Shown here piece by piece: positions 8,156 to 17,640 of a DNA stretch of 64,000 nt (positions are counted from its first letter, which is position 1; each line of letters starts with the position of its first letter). A program made the position numbers and the translations under genes. Under the pieces are notes generated by a model. The model was not told the DNA's origin, did no database searches, and worked only from the letters and a program-made list of their open reading frames with translations. Source of the stretch: Halegenticoccus tardaugens (GTDB taxonomy: Archaea; Halobacteriota; Halobacteria; Halobacteriales; Haloferacaceae); contig NZ_SDIC01000007.1 of the NCBI RefSeq assembly GCF_004116405.1, positions 124,001 to 188,000 on the forward strand. Direction: 5' to 3'.

Positions 8156-8879
8156 CTTCGTATACATGTCCTCCCGAGAAAGCGTAAGTATGTTTGTGAT
8201 CTGTGGCGATATCGCGAGTTGAGCAGCTTTCTGCTTCACCGAGGGTGTTCATGACGAGTGTTTTGATTCCTCGTCGAACCCGTTCTGAGGCAGTCTGGCC
8301 AGAAATCCTGAAATGGTCGCCTACCTCCTCCATCGAAAGGTGGCGTGGCACATCGAAACCGTCCCTCGCGACGAACCATGCGTGCTCTTGGTTTGCCGTC
8401 AACTCCTCGTCAGCCATCGTATCGTGCAGGGCACCGATCTGCTCTACCGGTAGGCTGAGGGAAGCGGATCGAGATGCATCCGCTTCCGTCTCGACACGGG
8501 CCGTCTCGCCGAGTAAGTCCTCTAGCCCGGCGATCCACCGTCGGATATCGGCCTGTCCTTTCTCGTTCTGTTCGCGGTACGCTTCGAGTTCGTCGCGAAG
8601 GATTTCGTTCTCTGTGTCGAGATCGTCGACGCGCTCTGTCCCAAGTAGTGCCTCGCGTTGGAGATGTACCGCCTTTGGGACGGTTTCGTGGATACTGAGT
8701 GAGTCGTTCGCGAGGAGGACAGATCGGACTGTTTGAGTTATCCCATAAAGTCGGATATTTGGCTCCGTTGAAATCCTCTCCTGGTGACAGAACCCGGCGG
8801 TCGTGCTGAATACAGGGCGCGAATTGACATCCTCCACACGAGTGAAGTCGTGGGATTCCTCGCGCTCGGTGTCGGTCAC
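8121..8879 (-). pseudogene. HTH-10 (Bat-type) regulator with its 5' end replaced by a miniature element
   Basis: The C-terminal part has the HTH-10 signature of haloarchaeal Bat-like regulators: LTANQEHAWFVARDGF, then MEEVGDHFRISGQTASERVRRG and a final helix. The middle part (residues about 70-110) is a glutamate-rich probable coiled coil. The first 18 or so codons lie inside the family B element (8824-9202), so the original start is gone and any product would be a hybrid beginning MTDTEREESHDF. It directly precedes and overlaps the transporter-UspA gene, which suggests it was that gene's local regulator. A truncated but expressed protein cannot be excluded. Confidence 0.6.
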
Positions 8880-9202
8880 GCCGACTACCCCGACGGAGGC
8901 ACCTTTCCGACCGTGGTGGTCGGTCCCGGTTTGTACGCGGAGCGTCGGGGCGGTGAGCGCATGGTGACGCCAGTCCGCGCGGATGCGGACTGCCCCGCTA
9001 ACACCCTATTGGCGGTGCCATCTGCCCGACTCGGTTGGGCAGGGTTGCTTGTTGGTGATGGGGACCCCAATCCAACCCCAGTTTTTCCCTGTCGAGTCAG
9101 ATTCACAAACAACCCCAGACGGCCGAAATATTGCGGTAAAGGGGCCGTGCCTATCGCGTAGACCCACGACTACAGTCGTGCGCTTCCGCTTGATCCATGT
9201 CA
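8824..9202 (+). repeat. Miniature element, family B, copy 2 (379 bp)
   Basis: Equal in length and nearly identical to 22731-23109. It begins TTGACATCCTCC, then a palindrome ACGAGTGAAGTCGT, and ends CCCACGACTACAGTCGTGCG, then CTTGATCCATGTCA. The body has further paired stretches (GTCCGCGCGGATGCGGAC and CGACTCGGTTGGGCAGG). No transposase is encoded. It lies between a truncated HTH-10 gene and a frameshifted UspA gene. The ends resemble those of IS1341/IS605 elements. Confidence 0.8.
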
Positions 9203-9258
9203 TTACCGCACGATTGACGAAGGCAGACCAAGTGACCAATTCTAAGACGAAAGTCGCC

Positions 9259-10171
9259 TCACAGGTCGTTCTCTCGTGTATCCCTTTTCACAATCAACAC
9301 TGGAACGTCAACCGTCCGAAGTACGGACGAGGCGACACTCCCGAGCAGTTGACGGCGAAGATTCGACCGGCCATGGGATCCCATAACGATAAGGTCGATA
9401 TCATTGTTCTCGGCGTATTCACGGACGCCGGCAGCAGCCCCCTTCGAATGACGTGGTCCGCTCGACAGCAGTCACCACATCAAGGTCAGGTGCAGTGTCC
9501 TCGATTTCGTTTTCACCCCGCTCGACAGCCTCCTGGCCTCTCGTTTCGAGTCGTTCGAGGAACTCCTTTTCGAGGCCACCTGCGTTAAACGCACCACCTG
9601 CAGCCTGTAAGTCGACGATGTTCAGAACGTGAATGTCTGAATCGTAGGGCTGGGCAATCGCCGTACCGTATTGCGTCGCTACCTCGGCATTTTCGCTCCC
9701 GTCCGTCGAGATGAGAATCCGACCGTATTCGGTCGTCCCCTCGATCATCTGATCAGCATCAGGAACCACAAACACTGGCACATCACTCTGGTGGAGAACC
9801 TGCTCGGTGACGCCGCCGAGGAGACGCTTACCCAGCCCTGTCATCCCCTGACGCTCGATGATGATGAGGTCAGCGTTCTGTTCGGCTGTGTACTCATTGA
9901 TCTCTGCAGCCGGTTTGCCTTCAGACAGTGTTGACATAATGGGATAGTCGCGTTCTGACGCCAGTTCTTCGATTTCAGAGAGAGCTGCTTCACCGCGGTC
10001 TCGAAGCCGTGTCTGCTCGTCAGCGGTCTGCGTAAGCCGGAGTGCCTTCTGTGGGACAACGTGAAGGACATCGACGGTTGCGTTGAGTATCTTTGCGAGG
10101 TCAAGACCATGTGTTGCGGCGTGTTTGGCTTCGTCGCTTCCATCGACCGCGATAACGATTCGGTCAAACAT
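9259..10171 (-). pseudogene. Tandem universal stress protein (UspA-UspA), frameshifted
   Basis: The N-terminal UspA domain (MFDRIVIAVDGSDEAKHAA to VPVFVVPDAD) is intact. The second domain starts YGRILISTDGSENAEVATQY and reaches AVERTTSFEG, where the frame is lost at a run of five C (9438-9442, plus strand). Removing one base restores AAAGVREYAENNDIDLIVMG, the glycine motif GSHGRSNLRRQLLG and VPVLIVKRD, ending at a TGA at 9259-9261. The product would be a cytosolic ATP-binding stress protein. The single homopolymer change could be a real mutation or a sequencing error. ATG 10171 is taken as the start since it opens the domain. Confidence 0.8.
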
Positions 10172-10431
10172 TCTCCTACATTTCCATTCCAGTCCCGCTC
10201 CCTTCACCGTTGCCAGAGCGACTGCAGCGGACGAGTAGTTATATTATCAATCTACTGAGAATATGACGATACAATGGTATTAAATCGGGTATGAACTCAT
10301 ATACTATTACTTGGTGACAATAGACACGGTCATTTCGTCGCGTGACGTATAGTACAGAGCGTTCACGACGCGGATTCGTTGGTCGCTGGTGACGAGATAT
10401 GTCGAGTGCAGCGCTACGACGGGAAGAGACC

Positions 10432-11241
10432 ATGGTATCCACAACAACCCTGGGCACAGTGACGTCAGCAGACGGAACGAAGATAGCATTCGATCGAGCG
10501 GGAAGCGGACCACCGCTCGTACTGGTTCATGGAACGACGGCGGATCGAACCCGATGGGAATCGATTCGCCCTGCGTTCGAGGAACATGCGACAGTCTATG
10601 CGATCGACCGACGTGGCCGCGGCGAGAGCGGCGACGCTGCCGAGTACGCGCTGGAACGGGAGGCCGAGGACGTCGCTGCTGTCGTCGATTCGATCGACGA
10701 ATCAGTGGTCCTGCTCAGCCATTCCTATGGTGCGCTCTGTTCGCTGGAGGCGGCCCTGCGAACCAACAATCTGCGCAACCTCATCCTGTACGAACCGCCA
10801 CTGCCGGTCAGTGACCACGACCCCGACACCGAGGACGTTCTCGACGAGATGACGGCCCTCGTGGACCAAGGTAAGAACGAGCAGGCACTCATACGGTTTT
10901 TCCGCGAGGTCGTCGGCTCCTCCCCCACAGAACTCGACGCATACAGGTCAGCACAGGACTGGCCAGCCCGAGTGGACGCGGTCCATACGGTCATCCGGGA
11001 GGAACAGGCGCGTAAGGGATACGAGTTCGATGCTGCGCAGTTCGCAGGGTTGACCCTCCCGACGTTGCTGTTGTCCGGGAACGAGAGCGCTCCGTTTCTC
11101 ACGGACGCGGCTGCCGTGCTCAACGACGCACTTCCGAACAGCCAGACTGCTATCTTTGCTGGGCACGGACACGCCGCGATGAATACCGCGCCGGAACTCT
11201 TCATCGACGAAGTGCTCGCGTTCATCCATGAATCGAGCTAA
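10432..11241 (+). CDS. Alpha/beta hydrolase
   Basis: A 269-residue alpha/beta hydrolase fold protein. The oxyanion-hole segment PPLVLVHGTTADRTRW is followed by DRRGRGESGD, the nucleophile elbow LSHSYGALCS (Ser in S-x-S-x-G) and the C-terminal catalytic histidine in FAGHGHAAMNTAPE. This is the pattern of small esterases, lactonases and epoxide-hydrolase-like enzymes. ATG 10432 is chosen because it begins the fold (TTTLGTVTSADGTKIAFDRAG); an upstream in-frame ATG at 10399 would add 11 residues without conserved features. It is a single gene with AT-rich flanks; substrate unknown. Confidence 0.85.
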   Translation: MVSTTTLGTVTSADGTKIAFDRAGSGPPLVLVHGTTADRTRWESIRPAFEEHATVYAIDRRGRGESGDAAEYALEREAEDVAAVVDSIDESVVLLSHSYGALCSLEAALRTNNLRNLILYEPPLPVSDHDPDTEDVLDEMTALVDQGKNEQALIRFFREVVGSSPTELDAYRSAQDWPARVDAVHTVIREEQARKGYEFDAAQFAGLTLPTLLLSGNESAPFLTDAAAVLNDALPNSQTAIFAGHGHAAMNTAPELFIDEVLAFIHESS

Positions 11242-11564
11242 CGGATTGACGATCGTTCACCCCAGGTTTGGATTCTTCCTCGCTAAGATGTATGATGGGA
11301 TCTGGCGTGGTGGATCGTCTCGGGGCATCCTCCTTGAATTCTGTGATAGTCTCCCACGACTACAGTCGTGGGTTTTCTCCTCGAACCTCTGTAAACTACC
11401 GAATTTTGTGATCCGTGTCAGAGATTACCAATCAATAATACGAATAAACGAGAAATAAAGGAGTATTATCCATTAATGAATATTATCATTATAATTCATA
11501 ACAATTTTGTGCCTCCTCTGTAGAGCGAGAAATGCGTGCGTAGTTCGCCACGCGGAAACCAACT
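11242..11564. other. AT-rich intergenic region with a solo hairpin, upstream of aceA
   Basis: A perfect palindrome CCCACGACTACAGTCGTGGG at 11353-11372 matches the right-end hairpin of the family B elements and is probably an IS605-type solo end. The following 150 bp (about 11400-11520) is strongly AT-rich and should contain the aceA promoter; TATA-like runs such as TTATAATTC occur near 11490, but one box cannot be singled out. Confidence 0.4.
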
Positions 11565-12629
11565 ATGACACAGGAGAACATTAGAGAGGATCCGGTTGCG
11601 AACCGGGTTCACAACACGGAAGCACTGACGCGAGATATTGACAACCCCGCTGCCCGCTTCCTGCGGAAGAAGCTTGAGGAGCAAGACTTTGTATTCGCGC
11701 CGGGTCTCTACCATGCGCTTGATGCGCGGCTTGCGGAGATGGCTGGGTTAGATGCGGCGTACATGTCGGGCTATTCGACAGTGTTGGGCCAGTTCGGCTT
11801 TCCGGACCTTGAAATGGTGACGATGACAGAGATGGTTGAGAATGCAAAGCGCATCGTCGAGGCGACGAATCTGCCAGTTATCGCCGACTGTGACACTGGC
11901 TACGGTGGCGTCCACAACGTTCGCCGTGCGGTCCGCGAGTACGAAAAGGCTGGTGTCGCAGCCGTCCACATCGAGGATCAGACGACACCCAAGCGGTGCG
12001 GACATATCGCGGGCAAGCAGATTGTCTCCCGTGAGGAAGCAGAAGCGCGCTTTTCCGCAGCGGTCGATGCTAAGCAGTGCGAGGACACGATCATCATCGC
12101 ACGGACGGACGCTTATGGATCCGCGAACGGTGATTGGGAAGAACATCTCGCGCGTGGTCGACTGTATCTGGACTGTGGTGTCGACCTTGTCTGGCCGGAG
12201 ATGCCGGATCCGTCGCGCGAAGACGCAACTGAGTACGCTGAGCAGCTCCACGAGACCCATCCTGAAGCTGACCTCGCCTTCAACTACTCTTCCAGCTTTG
12301 CGTGGAGCGAAGAAGAGAATCCAATCACGTTCGAAGAGTTGGCTGATCTCGGCTACAAGTACATCTTCATAACGCTATATGGACTTCACAGCGGGGCACA
12401 CGCCGTTTACGAGGACTTCAAGAACATTGCGGAGAACGACGAGCAGGGTCAATTTGACCTTGAGAACCGCTACTTGGGCCACGAGACGGAAAGCCACCAC
12501 GAGCTCTCCTTCGTTTCGCGGTTCCAAGACATCGAGACGCAATTCGATCCCACGGCAGAATCCCGTATCGAGGGATCGGCAGGGTTCACTGAGGAAGAGT
12601 CCGATCCGCTGACGTCGGATAACGACTGA
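11565..12629 (+). CDS. aceA: Isocitrate lyase
   Basis: Cleaves isocitrate to glyoxylate and succinate, the first step of the glyoxylate bypass used for growth on acetate and fatty acids. The 354-residue protein shows the isocitrate lyase superfamily TIM-barrel pattern: [18 protein letters not shown], the Mg-binding ADCDTGYGG near residues 107-114, the catalytic-loop motif KRCGH at 143-147, and [13 protein letters not shown], rather than the shorter loop of PEP mutases, supports isocitrate lyase over 2-methylisocitrate lyase, although the two are close. Malate synthase follows after 21 bp in the same direction, which fits the known haloarchaeal aceA-aceB arrangement. An acidic C-terminal tail is typical of halophiles. 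Confidence 0.92.
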   Translation: MTQENIREDPVANRVHNTEALTRDIDNPAARFLRKKLEEQDFVFAPGLYHALDARLAEMAGLDAAYMSGYSTVLGQFGFPDLEMVTMTEMVENAKRIVEATNLPVIADCDTGYGGVHNVRRAVREYEKAGVAAVHIEDQTTPKRCGHIAGKQIVSREEAEARFSAAVDAKQCEDTIIIARTDAYGSANGDWEEHLARGRLYLDCGVDLVWPEMPDPSREDATEYAEQLHETHPEADLAFNYSSSFAWSEEENPITFEELADLGYKYIFITLYGLHSGAHAVYEDFKNIAENDEQGQFDLENRYLGHETESHHELSFVSRFQDIETQFDPTAESRIEGSAGFTEEESDPLTSDND

Positions 12630-12650
12630 TTAAAATATCAAATATAATAT

Positions 12651-13955
12651 ATGAGTGTTCAAGGCCAACACTACCGAGAGTTCGTACGAACGTTCTTTAC
12701 CTCCCCGACAGCAGTGGAGGGAGAGGACGACTCTGCGAAGATGCTGCGGCGTGCCGCCCAACTTCGTGGCATGGAAGCACCAGACGTCTGGGTCCCGGAC
12801 AACGAGGACGCGACAGCACCCTCGATGCGCGACGAAGGCGCCGAGAATATTGTCGACGTCGTTTCGGAGCACGGGTCCGATTTCCCCGGCCAGATTCACC
12901 CTCGCGTTGTCTGGCATCGGAACGACCCCAATACCCGATATCGGGGGTTCCAGCACATGCTACAAATCACCGACCCCGAGAAGAGGGCCGTCGAGTTCAT
13001 CGATGGCTTTGTAATTCCAGAAGTGGGTGACATCGACGATTGGAAGAAAGCTGACGAGTTTATCACCATCGTCGAAGAAGAGCACGGCCTAGAGGAGGGA
13101 AGCCTGGCCATGTCGGTCATTGTCGAGAGCGCACAGGCCGAACTAGCCCTCGCTGATCTCCGCGACGAAATAAGCAAGCCTACGAATAACCTCGGACGTC
13201 TGTTCCTCCTCGTAGATGGTGAAGTCGACTACACCAAGGACATGCGGGCTATTACCCCGACAGGAGAGTTACCATCGTGGCCGGAACTTCGACACAACAC
13301 CTCTCGGGGCGCGAGTGCTAATGGGCTCATCGCGGTTGACGGCCCGTACGACGATATCCGGGACGTCGAAGGATACCACGGGCGCATGACCGACAACCAG
13401 GCCAAGGGAATGCTCGGTATCTGGTCACTGACGCCCGGACAGGTGGTAGAAGCAAACAAGGCTCCGCTACCACCGAAAACTGGGAGCTGGCTCCTCGATA
13501 CAAACGACCACGCTGCCGAACTCAAAGAGGAAGACACCCGCTATGTTTACGAGGGAAGTGCGCTGGAACTCGAGGAGACAAGTGACGGACGGTACAGGCT
13601 GCGGGTCGACGGTGACGAGCGAGAACTCAACGCAGACGAGCTACGCGAGGAGCTTCTGGACCTGATCGAATACGTTCCAAGTATGAACGATATCGTCGAC
13701 TCGATGGAAAAGTTCCAGGCGGCTAAGGAAGCTGGGAAAGGTGCCATCGCGATGGAGCAGTCGGTGACACTGCTCATCGACAGGACCGAGATTAACATCA
13801 CGAAAGATCGGATGTGGGACGAAGCGACCTACCAAGCAGCTCAAACACCCATCACCCTGTTCCAGGACGTGTACGAAAACCGTTTAGATCAACATGAGGA
13901 ATTGAAGAAGATGTACGGGAGGAACGTCGTGGAACGAGCAATGAACGTCGGGTGA
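12651..13955 (+). CDS. aceB: Malate synthase, haloarchaeal type
   Basis: Condenses glyoxylate with acetyl-CoA to malate, completing the glyoxylate bypass. The 434-residue protein is the small haloarchaeal form: REFVRTFFTSPTAVEGEDD, then APDVWVPDNEDATAPSM with the acid residues that bind Mg, and IHPRVVWHRND. It is related to the CitE/HpcH fold rather than bacterial malate synthases A or G and has about 100 fewer residues than malate synthase A. It is very close to aceA and probably on the same transcript; translation starts at ATG 12651, with an AT-rich gap before it. Confidence 0.93.
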   Translation: MSVQGQHYREFVRTFFTSPTAVEGEDDSAKMLRRAAQLRGMEAPDVWVPDNEDATAPSMRDEGAENIVDVVSEHGSDFPGQIHPRVVWHRNDPNTRYRGFQHMLQITDPEKRAVEFIDGFVIPEVGDIDDWKKADEFITIVEEEHGLEEGSLAMSVIVESAQAELALADLRDEISKPTNNLGRLFLLVDGEVDYTKDMRAITPTGELPSWPELRHNTSRGASANGLIAVDGPYDDIRDVEGYHGRMTDNQAKGMLGIWSLTPGQVVEANKAPLPPKTGSWLLDTNDHAAELKEEDTRYVYEGSALELEETSDGRYRLRVDGDERELNADELREELLDLIEYVPSMNDIVDSMEKFQAAKEAGKGAIAMEQSVTLLIDRTEINITKDRMWDEATYQAAQTPITLFQDVYENRLDQHEELKKMYGRNVVERAMNVG

Positions 13956-14562
13956 CATCCTCCCAAGCGTAAACAGCGGGCTTCCCACACGCCAGGCGTG
14001 CTGGGTTGGGTGGTTATAGGGTTGCACTCCATCACCGCAGTCGGAGGTAGAATCTCCGAGTGCAGTCCTACGAGGGGGCTGGGGACAGCTGACAGTGTCG
14101 TTCGAAAAGACGCTCCGCGTCTTTCGTGATGACGAAAGACCTTCGATCTCTCGAACCATATGAAGGACAGGCAGGCTAATGGCACGGCCTGTGCCCGACC
14201 GACGAGAAATGCGTCGATCGGGGGCGTGCATCCACGGACTCCCCTCGTGGGAGGGACGCACGTACGGTGCAAGGAGATACCGCGTCCGGGTGGACGCGTA
14301 ACCCGCCACATCCCTCACGGGACTCACGTACGGCGCACGAACCGAGACACCCCGCGCAAGCAGGTTGATTTGCCCCCGTCGGACGGACTGGGTCCCATGC
14401 ACCGTTTTGCGAGGTGCGATGGCCGGTTCGACCCCGAGCGTACGGATGGGGAAACCTCGCCGTAAACGTCGAGGAGGATGTCATGGACACCGTGGTGTCT
14501 GCAAATCGCGTCGTAGAAACAGGAAACTCCACCCTTTAGGGCGGGGAGGAGTCACTCAAACT
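13956..14562. repeat. Palindrome-rich element, family C
   Basis: No protein-coding signal. It begins TGACATCCTCC, like the family B left end, contains paired motifs (CACACGCCAGGCGTG; AAGACGCTCCGCGTCTTTCG near 14110-14130) and ends in a hairpin CCACCCTTTAGGGCGGGGAGG (about 14531-14550). Stretches such as GGCACGGCCTGTGCC and repeated CTCACGGGACTCACGTA add secondary-structure potential. It is likely another non-autonomous IS605-type element directly behind aceB. Confidence 0.55.
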
Positions 14563-14763
14563 ACAAAGCCTCAACGGTACATCTGTGGCTGGTTTCGTTG
14601 ACATGCGATTCTGCTTGTGATTCGGCCCCTATTCGTGACGGATGAAAGCCAATCTTTCCACAGGTTTCACACCGTATCGTATACATAGTACACTTATTCT
14701 CACGCAATCATCACTATTAATACTTATCAATCTGTGCCGACGGTAACACCCGTTATTACAGGC
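14563..14763. other. AT-rich intergenic gap between two palindromic elements
   Basis: About 200 bp without a recognisable gene. Many TATA/AT tracts occur around 14670-14730. Nothing else specific is visible. Confidence 0.3.
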
Positions 14764-15335
14764 ACTAAAGCCCCGTTCTTTAGGACGGGGATACAACGCC
14801 GTCTTTGGGTGCGAAACAGCTAGGTCGATACCCGCCGTCCCCAGTGTCTCGGACGAACACAACCACCAACCCAAACAAACGAACGGAAGGTAGACCCCTG
14901 CTGGCGCATCCGAGTGCGATCCAAAGCACGTACCTCCGAATCCACCGACACCGTGTTTCGTGGCAGTCGGACCCGAAACACGGATTCTGAACACACCAAT
15001 GATAGGAGTGCTGGTAGCGTGGTGGTTCGAGACGGCTTCGCCGTCTCGTCATCACGAAAGACGCTTCGCGTCTTTCGAACGACCACGGTGGACAGCACAC
15101 TCGGGATGGGTTCGCTTTTTGTCTGCCGTCTTTCGACAGCCCCGGCGACGCCTTTAGGGGAACGGTTTGGGATCCTTCGTCGGCCGGGCAGACCCCGAAC
15201 CAGCCGCCAACTTTTCCCGTTGTGTTTGCCGTCTAAACCAACCCCAGGGGCCTAATTCTCGCGGTCGGAAGGGTTTCGTGTCCTCTCGACCCCCGCCTGA
15301 AGGCGGGGGCATGCGCTCGATTATGTGTAATTCCG
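14764..15335 (+). repeat. Palindrome-rich element plus a partial family B end
   Basis: It starts with a hairpin AAGCCCCGTTCTTTAGGACGGGG (about 14769-14791). The middle has two perfect inverted repeats in a row, GAGACGGCTTCGCCGTCTC (15029-15047) and AAAGACGCTTCGCGTCTTT (about 15057-15077), the latter also present in element C. From about 15160 to 15335 it matches the right half of the family B copy at 2421-2782, ending in CCCCCGCCTGAAGGCGGGGG and GCATGCGCTCGATTATG. It is probably two elements nested or fused. No protein was recognised. Confidence 0.55.
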
Positions 15336-15970
15336 CAAAGAGTGGAGAACGCAGCGGAGAGCACTCCTGCATGTCTTGACGTGGGAAGTTAAAGTCCTAT
15401 CCTCGAGAATGTGTATCTTCGGTGCAAGTGGAGTACGTTAAGTAGTCACAGAAAGCACCATATTGCGCATATATACATGATTATAACATATACTATAGGT
15501 GCTAAATTCCTTCTAAAATAAAGGATGAAAATGAGTATTTGCTGATAGCGGACAAATAACCGTGAATAATAACGGTTAATGCGCAGTTTGCGCTACACCT
15601 TGGATGAAGCGCAGTCTATCATCTTTCCCGAAACAGTATAAACAGTCAATGAGATCGGATGAAACGGAGATTCCCAAATAAACATTAATGTTGTGTTTTT
15701 GACAATGGGTGGTGGAACATCCTTTTCCTCTCTTAAGCCTCTCCCACGAGGGAAAATCGAAATCGCTCCGTTTTTTATCTCCGGTTTAGACTGCCTGAGG
15801 ACGTCTCGAACAATGGTAACAGAGGTCGGGGTTGAAATAGGACCGTGGTGTCTGTTGATGCGGGTTAGTTCGGTTCGCGAAGTAACCCAAAAGGCGCTAA
15901 CACGCCCATCGAGCGTGGTCTCACCGCGTTTACCTCTCGGAGAGAGGAATCACCAAAAGGGAGAAGAAAC
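15336..15970. other. Long AT-rich intergenic region
   Basis: About 630 bp with no protein I can support. The composition is clearly lower in GC than neighbouring genes, and short ORFs here lack any recognisable motif. The last 20 bases hold a Shine-Dalgarno-like AGGGAGAAG about 5 nt before the ATG of the secreted protein gene. Confidence 0.35.
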
Positions 15971-16237
15971 ATGAAACGTAAAGTAGCAATACTTACCCTA
16001 CTCGTCGTTATTGGATTAACCTTCGGTGGTGTCGGTGCCGTATCTGCCGGAGATTACGATGACGGCAAAGATGACAAGGACGACAAAGACGACAAAGACG
16101 ACAAAGACTCAAAAAAGAAGTACTGCGTGATCCACAAGCCCCCGGGCAACCCTGACAACGCAAAGAAGATTCACGTCGGTAGTAAGAATGCGTACAAGGC
16201 GCATCTCGGACATGGCGATAAGCCTTGTAAAAAATAA
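15971..16237 (+). CDS. Small secreted Asp/Lys-repeat protein with a CHxPPGNP-like domain
   Basis: An 88-residue protein with a Sec-type signal peptide (basic MKRK, hydrophobic core to about residue 22, likely cleavage after GAVSA). A low-complexity linker (KDDKDDKDDKDDK) leads to a C-terminal segment CVIHKPPGNPDNAKKIHV, then AHLGHGDKPCKK. That end resembles the widespread bacterial C-H-x-P-P-G-N-P...HL-HGD motif found on secreted proteins, here with CxxH instead of CH. Conserved Cys and His suggest metal binding or a disulfide, but the function is unknown. A clear Shine-Dalgarno sequence (GGGAGAAG) precedes ATG 15971, unusual among the leaderless-looking genes here. Confidence 0.75.
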   Translation: MKRKVAILTLLVVIGLTFGGVGAVSAGDYDDGKDDKDDKDDKDDKDSKKKYCVIHKPPGNPDNAKKIHVGSKNAYKAHLGHGDKPCKK

Positions 16238-16394
16238 AGCAGGCAGTCGCTACGAGCCAGTACGTGAATTCGACTGCGGGGAATACCGCAGAATTTCCCC
16301 GAGTTTACCCCTCACACATTTTGTACAACCAATGAAAGCGCATCTCTCGTTCAGACTGGCAGGGAGCAGATCGGCCTGCAAGGTCTCTGAGTCG

Positions 16395-16840
16395 ACGGCA
16401 TTGGTCAACTCCCCCGCCCTGAACGCCTTCGGCGTTCTGAGGACAGGGCTTGCGTGGCGTCGGTCGGAAGTTGTGGTCCCGGACCGACTTGTGTGCCGAT
16501 GCGGTCAGTCGGCAGAGACAATTTAATTGGACGTGACCTCGGCGACTTCGCGGCCGGCCGAGCCGGCTCGGAGCGGTCGCGTCGTCGGTCCGTCCTTTGG
16601 GGTCGGTTGACGGCGGCCCGTCCATCCCGAGATACCGTCCCTTTGCCTCCCGCACTATCGGTATCGGCACCCTTTGCAGGGCTGTCTGAAGCCCGGTATG
16701 GACTACAGAAGACGACGGGCCAGCAGATACTCACTGTTTCACCCTGCTTTGCAACTCGATTCCTCCCTTCCCTCCTCACGGCTCCTTCGTCGCCGCTCGG
16801 TGAGGAAGATAATTCCTCGCTACCGCCCGTTGAAACGTCC
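16395..16840. repeat. Palindrome-rich element related to family F
   Basis: Contains a hairpin GAACGCCTTCGGCGTTC near 16422-16438 and, at its right side, CTCCCTTCCCTCCTCACGG followed by CGCTCGGTGAGGAAG. The latter is recognisably the same sequence as in the family F elements at 18390-18440 and 36205-36250. A CCGGCCGAGCCGGCTCGG palindrome lies near 16553-16570. No coding function was recognised. Confidence 0.5.
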
Positions 16841-16849
16841 GGCAAATTC

Positions 16850-17059
16850 TCAGCTATCCCTACGCGGGCGAGGATTGCTTGCCGATCCGGCCAGCAGTGA
16901 CACTGTCTGGTTCGGATAATACCGGGCATTACAGGAGGGACACTGGGCAATTTGGACGTGTCCTTTCCAACTTGTCGAGACGGGTAAGTCCTGCACATGG
17001 ACCGTCCGCTCAACAAGCTCCATACCGCAGTCCGAACAAGGGATGTCTACTTCATTCAT
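16850..17059 (-). CDS. Small zinc-finger protein
   Basis: A 69-residue protein with two CxxC knuckles (C8/C11 in PCSDCG and C40/C43 in CPSCNARYYP) spaced as in the small zinc-ribbon proteins common in haloarchaea. The C-terminus is short and basic (RPRRDS). Such proteins bind one zinc and act as regulators or adaptors in the few studied cases; nothing specific is known for this one. ATG 17059 gives the knuckle at a normal distance. It has no operon partner and is flanked by a repeat element on its 3' side. Confidence 0.65.
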   Translation of the reverse strand: MNEVDIPCSDCGMELVERTVHVQDLPVSTSWKGHVQIAQCPSCNARYYPNQTVSLLAGSASNPRPRRDS

Positions 17060-17640
17060 AGGTGGATGATCGGGTCGTGCCCCGTCTCATCAGGGAGACC
17101 CACGGGAACCGCAGACAGCTCACCATCCGATGTGGCATCCCGCTGCGTGTGGCATTGAAGGATGCCCCCGCAATGGCGGCGATCCGATGGGCGGACGAAG
17201 AGAGACGGGACAGAACCCTTTGTACACCGCAAAATTACTGTTTGTGAAATAAATAGGTTTCGCTCAGTTCGATTTGACGATTAAGAAGCAAATTGCTCCC
17301 AAATCACTGAAAACAAGCTCAAATCGGAGCCATTCACTCGAAGGAGAGTGTTTTCATCGACTAAAATATATCTAGAAATATATAATATTTAAAAATTATG
17401 TTTTCATCGCCCTCTTGAAAAGAGGTCGCATAACGTGCATGGCAGTATTACCAATGATCATGGATTTAAAACAAGTAATCAACATGATGATTTGGCCCAC
17501 CAAGCGGTCGTACGCCCATCTCGCTAAAACGACAACAACCGACGACACGACCTGAAAAGCGGTGTTCGGACTGATCATCGCAGTGGTGCTGTTGTGCCAG
17601 CGCAGGTAGAAATTTGTAGTCTGACGGCAAACATGTGGGT
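17060..17640. other. Intergenic region with a possible small membrane ORF remnant
   Basis: No confident gene. On the minus strand 17396-17578 reads a 60-residue hydrophobic segment (SSVVVVLARWAYDRLVGQI, then LITCFKSMIIGN), which could be the end of a decayed membrane protein. The overlapping frame upstream looks related but shifted, and no family was recognised. The stretch 17240-17400 is very AT-rich. Confidence 0.25.

Noticed and set aside
6554..8254. A 566-codon plus-strand open frame opposite the transporter-UspA gene
   Set aside because: The Gln/Arg/His-rich composition and lack of domains mark it as a shadow of the minus-strand gene.
8879..9161. Possible tnpB remnant inside the family B elements
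   Set aside because: No TnpB motif (RuvC-type D/E residues or the zinc ribbon) can be found in any frame; only the ends resemble IS605/IS1341 elements.
13956..15335. Several 100-codon open frames in the palindromic stretch
   Set aside because: They overlap each other on both strands, consist of Arg/Pro/Thr-rich low-information sequence and fall inside hairpin-rich repeats.
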